In this document: positions 6,202 to 10,063 of the stretch, piece after piece
Numbering within the stretch: position 1 is the first letter of the stretch
How the letters are laid out: each line of letters starts with the position of its first letter
NCBI GenBank assembly: GCA_900553055.1
Contig: USBV01000047.1
Location: forward strand, 1 to 10,063
Direction: 5' to 3'
From: an uncultured Phascolarctobacterium sp.
Lineage (GTDB): Bacteria > Bacillota > Negativicutes > Acidaminococcales > Acidaminococcaceae
Length of the DNA: 10,063 nucleotides
Notes under the pieces: generated by a model
What the model saw: only the letters and a program-made list of their open reading frames with translations
Database searches by the model: none
Told to the model about the DNA's origin: nothing
Translations under genes and position numbers: made by a program

Positions 6202-7984
6202 TGCTTTCTAAAAGCCACATGTATTTAACACATTGCAGAAGCTCTTTTCTACTCTTAACACCCAGCTTACCATAAATATTTTTATTATGGTATTTGATTG
6301 TGTTTTCAGTAATACCTAGCTTTGCAGTGACCTCCTTGGGAACTAGACCGGCTAAGTATAAATCGAAAATGGCTCTTTCCTTGGCGGTGAGCTGGGAAAG
6401 ATTGTTGACAAACATATTATAGCTGTCCTCGTCAATGGGAGGCATATCCTTATTTTGATAGCCCTGCATGATGTGTTGGGCGGAGGCATATTGACGTTCA
6501 GCCTCCTCCTTTTCCTTTTGCAGCAGCTCCATTTTTTCTGTGAGATGGCGACTTTGCTCCTGCAGGGTTGCCTGCAAATCATCATATTGCATTTGCAGCT
6601 CCTCCTGCTGCCTAGTTATGCTTTGCAGATTAAACACGGCTCTTTCGTATTCCTGCTGCGCATAGGATTTTTCCTGCTCTAAATTGAGCAGTTTTTCCTT
6701 ATTTTGATAGGTGCTATTTTGCCAGGCTGTGAAAACCTCATCCAGCTCCTGCAAATCAGAGCTTGGCTTTTGCAAAGGATTAAGCCGCAGTTGCTGCAGA
6801 TCGCCGACAATGGGCTCCACGTATTTTTTGTTTAGCAAATAGCCTGCCGCGATAAAGAGCAGCAAAATCAAGCCAAAAATAGCAACTGCTCTAATGCGCG
6901 CCTTAACCAGCATATCATTATAAACATTTTCGGGCAGCATAACAGCCAAATAATGCGAGTTTTTGGCGACATCTATCGGCAGCAGCTTGCCAATATAGGT
7001 AGTATTGCTGCTCGTAAAGAGGGTATACTTGCCCTTGCTTTGCACAACTAAGGGCCATTCGCCTAAAATAGATTCATCCACGAGCTGACCTTGATACGTA
7101 TCATGCTCTTCCTTGTCTAAGAGAGCACTTATAAGGGGTGTGCCCTTATAAAAGAGGGTCGCCGAGCGCAGCTGATAATAAAGATTGCTTAGCTCGTAGC
7201 CACAAACGCCCATCACCCTGCCTTCTCTATCCAAAAGCGGGAATAAAAAGAGGCGCACCTTTTCCCAGCTATCGGCAAGTGGCTTAACCTTGGTCATAAC
7301 AAAGCTTTTGCCAAGCTCCGGCGCGGGCTCCTGCAGCAAGGCGGTGATTTCCGGAAAAACACCGCTCTGACTTTCCAGCTGCCAGGTGCTATATAAATTG
7401 ATGCCATGAGCTCTGGCGACGCTATAGTCGCCTCGGAACATGCATATTTCATTATTCAGTGTGTTTTCAGAAAATAAATTGGCGTATTTTATGTATAGGC
7501 TATTATATGTTTTGGGCGGCTCACCTCCTCTTTTTTCTTGGGCCACACTGGCATTGAGCAGATAAAAGGCACCGCTGCAGGAGGTTTTGCTCATCGCATC
7601 GGCCACAATATCGTAGGAGTTTGTTTGGATGGCCTGCAAAAGCTGTGGCTTACCGTTGAGCTGCTGTAGGCTAACCTTTTTTTGCTCCATAGTCCAAAGA
7701 ATGGCTTCGCTAAGCTGTTGGGAAAAATTGATGCCGTGAGCTGCCAGATTATCCATGTTCCGCTCCATGCTTTGGCGTTTATTATTGAGCTCATAATCCA
7801 TGAATTGTTCTAGCTCATGGTCCAAGGGGTTAAGGAAGCCGCTTAAAATCGGTAGCACCATGACAGCGGAGGTTAAAATGCCGAAAAAGGTTACCAAATA
7901 CATGGCAAAGCGGCTGCGCAGGGTGCGGCGCTCAAGCAATATTCTTTTGAAAAGTGCTAGGTGTGCTTGCCAACGAGCGCGCAT
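6197..7984 (-). CDS. Membrane-spanning LuxR-type transcriptional regulator with extracytoplasmic Cache-like sensor
   Basis: Predicted one-component transmembrane transcription factor of 595 residues. In order: a basic cytoplasmic N-terminus; TM1 (about 29-50); an extracytoplasmic region of about 310 residues (51-362); TM2 (about 364-384); an extended Glu/Gln-rich coiled coil (about 426-504); and a C-terminal LuxR/GerE helix-turn-helix (about 532-584) with LTAKERAIFDLYLAG and TENTIKYHNKNIYGKLGV. The stretch FPLLDREGRVMGVCGYELS in the outer region resembles the end of a Cache (PAS-like) ligand-binding domain. No kinase or receiver domain is present. The start at 7984 is chosen because GGAGGAGG at 7989-7996 lies just before it; an ATG at 8002 would translate through that binding site. 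The gene sits 58 bp downstream of the solute-binding protein gene on the same strand, so the two proteins probably act together, ligand capture outside controlling DNA binding inside. The coupling is inference; the architecture is visible. Confidence 0.85.
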   Translation of the reverse strand: MRARWQAHLALFKRILLERRTLRSRFAMYLVTFFGILTSAVMVLPILSGFLNPLDHELEQFMDYELNNKRQSMERNMDNLAAHGINFSQQLSEAILWTMEQKKVSLQQLNGKPQLLQAIQTNSYDIVADAMSKTSCSGAFYLLNASVAQEKRGGEPPKTYNSLYIKYANLFSENTLNNEICMFRGDYSVARAHGINLYSTWQLESQSGVFPEITALLQEPAPELGKSFVMTKVKPLADSWEKVRLFLFPLLDREGRVMGVCGYELSNLYYQLRSATLFYKGTPLISALLDKEEHDTYQGQLVDESILGEWPLVVQSKGKYTLFTSSNTTYIGKLLPIDVAKNSHYLAVMLPENVYNDMLVKARIRAVAIFGLILLLFIAAGYLLNKKYVEPIVGDLQQLRLNPLQKPSSDLQELDEVFTAWQNSTYQNKEKLLNLEQEKSYAQQEYERAVFNLQSITRQQEELQMQYDDLQATLQEQSRHLTEKMELLQKEKEEAERQYASAQHIMQGYQNKDMPPIDEDSYNMFVNNLSQLTAKERAIFDLYLAGLVPKEVTAKLGITENTIKYHNKNIYGKLGVKSRKELLQCVKYMWLLESK

Positions 7985-7988
7985 AATG

Positions 7989-7996
7989 CCTCCTCC
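7989..7996 (-). promoter_or_regulatory. Ribosome binding site deciding the LuxR sensor start
   Basis: Read on the minus strand, GGAGGAGG ends 4 nt before the ATG at 7984, or 7 nt counted from the first GGAGG. It lies within the first codons of the longer frame starting at 8002 and argues against that start. Confidence 0.75.
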
Positions 7997-8042
7997 AGCC
8001 ATGCTGTTGCTAATAGCTTAAAGATAAAGGAATAAAAAATGC

Positions 8043-9404
8043 TTAGAGCAGCGCCTTTTGCAGCTGTTCAAAAGAAGCCTTGGTGAGCTCATCCAATACG
8101 CCTTGTGCTGCTTCGCCCGCCTGTACTCTTTGCTCATACTGTTGATGGGCTTGGGTAAGAATGTGCTTAATATTCTTTTCGAGCTGGGCCTGGGTTTGTC
8201 CTGCTTTTTCATAAAGAGGCAGGGCTAAACAGGTGCCATCTTTTTCAACCTTTTCTAATACAGTGTAGAGCTTGCGATATTTAGCATTTTCTACCTGCTC
8301 CGGTTTAGCCATGAGCTCCTGCATAGCGTCTTTGTTTACGGGCAGATAACCGGCCTTCGTTACAAAGCTTAAATTATTATCCTTTTGCCCAATCCATTTA
8401 GCAAAAACTGCTGCTGCTTTGTTCTTGCGTTCATCCTTATTTTTTAAAGCGAAGAGGCCCGTGCCACGCTGTAGCAGATAGTGCCCTTCCTTGGCTTCCT
8501 TAAAGCTGGGGCTGGACAAAAAGCTGCTTGTAATTTGCTCGCGCGTATTATCTGCATGCGTAACATAGTCGCGCAGATACAAAATGCCCGCCGTGGAGCC
8601 CACATTGCTAATGACCTCGCCGGTTTTCCAGCGGTCTGAGGCATAGCCCTTTTCGGTGCAGAGGCCACCCTTTATAGCAGCCTCTGCCATGGGGCGATAG
8701 ATGCGCCAGAATGTGGGGCAAGTAAAATTGGGCTTCCCGTTGTGGATAAAGTCATCACCTAAAGCAGCCATATTGGTGAGGAAATAATGATAGAAATCAT
8801 TGATTTGGAACATTTGCTTGCCACCGCTCCACTGGTAGTATTTGTGACACAGCGCAAACAGTGTATCGTAATCCTCGAGCTTGGCTGCGGTGAGCTGATT
8901 AGCCTTTAAAAAGCGGTCCATAAAGGTTTGGTTAACAAAAAGCAGCTCCGTGGATTTGGCAATGGGCAGCATATAAAGATGCTCCTTGTAATGCCCTTCC
9001 TTAAGAAAATCTTCGCGATAGCTGGCTAACTCTTCTTTAGTCAAATAATTTTCCCAGGGCAGGAGGAGCTTGGTATCCAGCTTGGTCATGATACGGGGAT
9101 AGGCGGTAAAGAGGTCCGGCATGGGCACGGAGCCAGGCTGCTTGGTGGCCGAAGCAACTAGTGCTTTATCGATAGCGGAGGAATTACTCACAGAGGCCAC
9201 CTTTACGATGACGCCCGTGCGCTTACCTTCGGTTTCATTAAAGCGTTGAATGGCATCATTCAGAGGTGATTTGGTTTGGCTTCCATAAACATGCCAAATA
9301 TTCAAGGTCACAGGATTATTGGGATTCAGCTTGCTGGAATTATCGCTGCAGCCGGTGAGAATTAGTGCGACGCACAATACGCAAAATAGAAATAGCTTCT
9401 TCAT
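8043..9404 (-). CDS. Extracellular solute-binding lipoprotein, family 1 (MalE/UgpB-like)
   Basis: Two-lobed substrate-binding protein of the kind that delivers sugars, glycerol-phosphate esters or similar solutes to ABC importers. The 453 residues begin with a lipoprotein signal, MKKLFLFCVLCVALILTGCS, whose lipobox LTGC gives lipidated Cys19. Family marks are LNIWHVYG (34-41), LPIAKSTELLFVN (146-158) at the lobe crossover, GTGLFALKN (314-322), FAKWIGQ (334-340) and AGYLPVNKDA (351-360). The C-terminus (about 400-453) is Gln-rich and helical. On the minus strand a GGAGG ribosome binding site sits 8 nt before the ATG. No permease or ATPase gene lies beside it; the next gene is a membrane-bound LuxR regulator. 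It may therefore be a sensor accessory protein instead of, or as well as, a transporter component. The ligand cannot be determined from sequence. Confidence 0.9.
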   Translation of the reverse strand: MKKLFLFCVLCVALILTGCSDNSSKLNPNNPVTLNIWHVYGSQTKSPLNDAIQRFNETEGKRTGVIVKVASVSNSSAIDKALVASATKQPGSVPMPDLFTAYPRIMTKLDTKLLLPWENYLTKEELASYREDFLKEGHYKEHLYMLPIAKSTELLFVNQTFMDRFLKANQLTAAKLEDYDTLFALCHKYYQWSGGKQMFQINDFYHYFLTNMAALGDDFIHNGKPNFTCPTFWRIYRPMAEAAIKGGLCTEKGYASDRWKTGEVISNVGSTAGILYLRDYVTHADNTREQITSSFLSSPSFKEAKEGHYLLQRGTGLFALKNKDERKNKAAAVFAKWIGQKDNNLSFVTKAGYLPVNKDAMQELMAKPEQVENAKYRKLYTVLEKVEKDGTCLALPLYEKAGQTQAQLEKNIKHILTQAHQQYEQRVQAGEAAQGVLDELTKASFEQLQKALL

Positions 9405-9431
9405 AGTGACTACCTCCGGGAAAATATGGTT

Positions 9432-9460
9432 AAAATACGAAATTGGCTATAATTTAGTAA
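9432..9460 (-). promoter_or_regulatory. Possible promoter of the solute-binding protein / LuxR sensor operon
   Basis: On the minus strand, TTACTA and TATTTT are separated by 17 nt, ending about 28 nt before the start codon. Both hexamers are weak matches to the -35 and -10 consensus, so this is tentative. A weak vegetative promoter would suit an operon that needs an activator. Confidence 0.3.
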
Positions 9461-9467
9461 TTTTTAT

Positions 9468-9520
9468 ACCAAAACCTACCCAAAATGGCCTTAAGGGGTG
9501 GGGACTAATTGGTGTTTTTT
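9468..9520 (+). terminator. Terminator-like hairpin in the divergent intergenic region
   Basis: ACCAA (9468-9472) pairs with TTGGT (9509-9513), and CCTACCC (9475-9481) pairs with GGGTGGG (9496-9502, one wobble), with an asymmetric internal loop. TTTTTT follows at 9515-9520. No + strand gene ends upstream, because the neighbour on that side is transcribed away. It may be an attenuator, the end of a short RNA, or a relict of the regulatory module shared with 3520-3588. Confidence 0.5.
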
Positions 9521-9539
9521 AGCTAAAATGAAGCTAGAG
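9495..9539 (+). promoter_or_regulatory. Probable promoter of the stand-alone LuxR gene
   Basis: GGGGTGGGGA (9495-9504) lies 19 nt before a -10-like TAAAAT (9524-9529), then 1 nt, then AAGCTAGAG (9531-9539). Order and spacing match the promoter at 3544-3588. A second possible -10, TATACT, is at 9596-9601. The leader to the TTG start would be about 120 or 50 nt. Confidence 0.45.
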
Positions 9540-9639
9540 GGAGTACGGAAGAGGATGCTTCCTAATCATTATTATATATCATTGATGAAGAATAGTATAC
9601 TGAGTTTTGTTGTCCCTGAGTAGAGTAAGCAGCTTTAGT

Positions 9640-9649
9640 AAAGAGGTGG
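9640..9649 (+). promoter_or_regulatory. Ribosome binding site deciding the small LuxR start
   Basis: AAAGAGGTGG lies 5 nt before TTG at 9655. The identical 10-mer precedes the lipoprotein gene at 3653-3662. It favours the TTG over the in-frame ATG at 9679, which has no binding site. Confidence 0.6.
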
Positions 9650-9654
9650 GTACC

Positions 9655-9897
9655 TTGGTTAGTCATCAAAAAACCAATATGGAGCTCAAAAAAATTTTGA
9701 CGAGTAGGGAGCTACAGATAGTGGAGTTGCTGAGCCAGGATTTAAGCTATCAGGAAATTTCAGACCAGCTGCAGCTGACCAAGCGCACAGTTGGCTTTCA
9801 TATTGGTAACGCATTACGCAAAACGCAATATCGTAGCAACGTGGGCTTAGCTGTAGCATTTGTAAAAGAATCAATAGAAGATGATACACTTAAATAA
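9655..9897 (+). CDS. Stand-alone LuxR/GerE-type helix-turn-helix regulator
   Basis: A small DNA-binding protein of 80 residues, almost entirely one LuxR-type helix-turn-helix: LTSRELQIVELLSQDLSYQE for the first helices, then ISDQLQLTKRTVGFHIGNAL for the turn and recognition helix, and a short closing helix (VGLAVAFVKES). It has no receiver, autoinducer or other sensor domain; in size and layout it resembles Bacillus GerE. The recognition helix reads KRTVGFH where the family usually has a basic residue (TVKxH), so Gly replaces a common DNA-contact Lys. The start is TTG at 9655, chosen from AAAGAGGTGG 5 nt upstream; ATG at 9679 would give 72 residues and still keep the whole domain. It diverges from the solute-binding protein/LuxR sensor operon and could control it, itself, or the gene at 10010. 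Its targets are unknown. Confidence 0.8.
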   Translation: MVSHQKTNMELKKILTSRELQIVELLSQDLSYQEISDQLQLTKRTVGFHIGNALRKTQYRSNVGLAVAFVKESIEDDTLK

Positions 9898-9903
9898 ACT
9901 CAT

Positions 9904-9916
9904 ACTTATTATAAGT
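9904..9916. repeat. Short perfect inverted repeat after the small LuxR gene
   Basis: ACTTAT and ATAAGT surround a single T, forming a 13-bp dyad 7 nt after the LuxR stop codon. It could be an operator or chance in AT-rich DNA. Confidence 0.3.
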
Positions 9917-9940
9917 AAACAATATTTGCGTAAGCATGTC

Positions 9941-9966
9941 AACCTGTAAAATATTACAGGTTTTAT
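9941..9966 (+). terminator. Rho-independent terminator after the small LuxR gene
   Basis: A perfect 9-bp stem (AACCTGTAA at 9941-9949 with TTACAGGTT at 9954-9962) has a 4-nt loop and a short T-rich tail (TTTTAT). It lies 43 nt past the stop. The stem is AU-rich, so termination may be partial. Confidence 0.65.
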
Positions 9967-10009
9967 AAACAATCAAATCTTAAAAAATTATGAAAGAGGA
10001 GGTTATACT

Positions 10010-10063
10010 ATGGGATTAATTAAAGCTGGTATGGGAGCAATTGGTGGCGTATTGGGCGACCAA
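10010..10063 (+). CDS. Start of a probable SPFH-domain (YdjI-like, 'virion core') protein, 3'-truncated
   Basis: Only 18 codons are in the window: MGLIKAGMGAIGGVLGDQ. AGAGGAGGT at 9995-10003 places a strong ribosome binding site 6 nt before the ATG. The glycine-rich, mildly amphipathic start followed by GDQ resembles the N-terminus of Bacillota SPFH-domain proteins annotated as YdjI or virion core protein, in which the next residues are typically WKEYF-like. This is recognition from a short stretch and must be treated as tentative. The gene follows the small LuxR gene after a terminator and has at most about 45 bp for its own promoter. Confidence 0.5.
   Translation, partial: MGLIKAGMGAIGGVLGDQ

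Noticed and set aside
6455..6682. Leucine-rich hydrophobic open frame on the + strand, resembling a small membrane protein
   Set aside because: It is antisense to the Glu/Gln-rich coiled coil of the regulator; reading CAG/CTC-type codons backward gives Leu-rich strings. No ribosome binding site is evident.
7985..8002. ATG at 8002 as the LuxR sensor start
   Set aside because: Its first codons are the ribosome binding site GGAGGAGG of the ATG at 7984.
6197..9404. Classical two-component system or complete ABC importer
   Set aside because: No histidine kinase or receiver motifs occur in the regulator, and no permease or Walker-motif ATPase gene is in the window.
9607..9654. Longer small LuxR protein starting at TTG 9607
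   Set aside because: No ribosome binding site precedes it, and the added residues match nothing in the family. AAAGAGGTGG points to TTG 9655.
1..10063. tRNA, rRNA, CRISPR array, insertion sequence or prophage
   Set aside because: Nothing resembling cloverleaf tRNAs, rRNA segments, spaced direct repeats, transposase genes or terminal inverted repeats was seen on either strand.

Overview
The window looks like chromosomal DNA from a Bacillota (Firmicutes) bacterium. The evidence is the mnmG-rsmG-noc block, strong AGGAGG-type ribosome binding sites, and a perfect copy of the Bacillus Noc-binding site. I suspect the diderm class Negativicutes from general resemblance, but this cannot be proven from the sequence alone. 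The window begins inside mnmG and ends 18 codons into another gene, so both ends are truncated.

Left third (1-3560, + strand): mnmG (tRNA wobble-uridine modification), rsmG (16S rRNA m7G methyltransferase, overlapping mnmG by 4 bp) and noc (nucleoid occlusion). This is the classic origin-proximal cluster, closed by a strong terminator. The usual soj-spo0J (parA-parB) pair does not follow noc.

Middle (3560-6200, + strand): an extended -10 promoter precedes an unrecognised predicted lipoprotein and, 25 bp later, a secreted 5'-nucleotidase/cyclic phosphodiesterase of the UshA type. The nucleotidase gene carries a perfect 14-bp Noc-binding site in the codons for its interdomain linker. A bidirectional terminator separates it from a convergent operon.

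Right (6197-9404, - strand): a two-gene operon encodes a family 1 extracellular solute-binding lipoprotein and then a membrane-spanning LuxR-type regulator. The regulator runs TM, extracytoplasmic Cache-like domain, TM, long coiled coil, LuxR helix-turn-helix. No permease or ATPase accompanies the binding protein. My reading is that it is a ligand-presenting sensor partner of a one-component transmembrane transcription factor.

Far right (9405-10063, + strand): diverging from that operon is a stand-alone LuxR/GerE-like DNA-binding protein of about 80 residues, then a terminator and the start of a probable SPFH-domain protein. The promoter regions of the stand-alone LuxR gene and of the lipoprotein gene share a conserved module. 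In it a GGGGTGGGGA box sits exactly 19 nt before the -10 hexamer, followed by a shared initially transcribed sequence, which suggests common regulation or duplication of a regulatory element.
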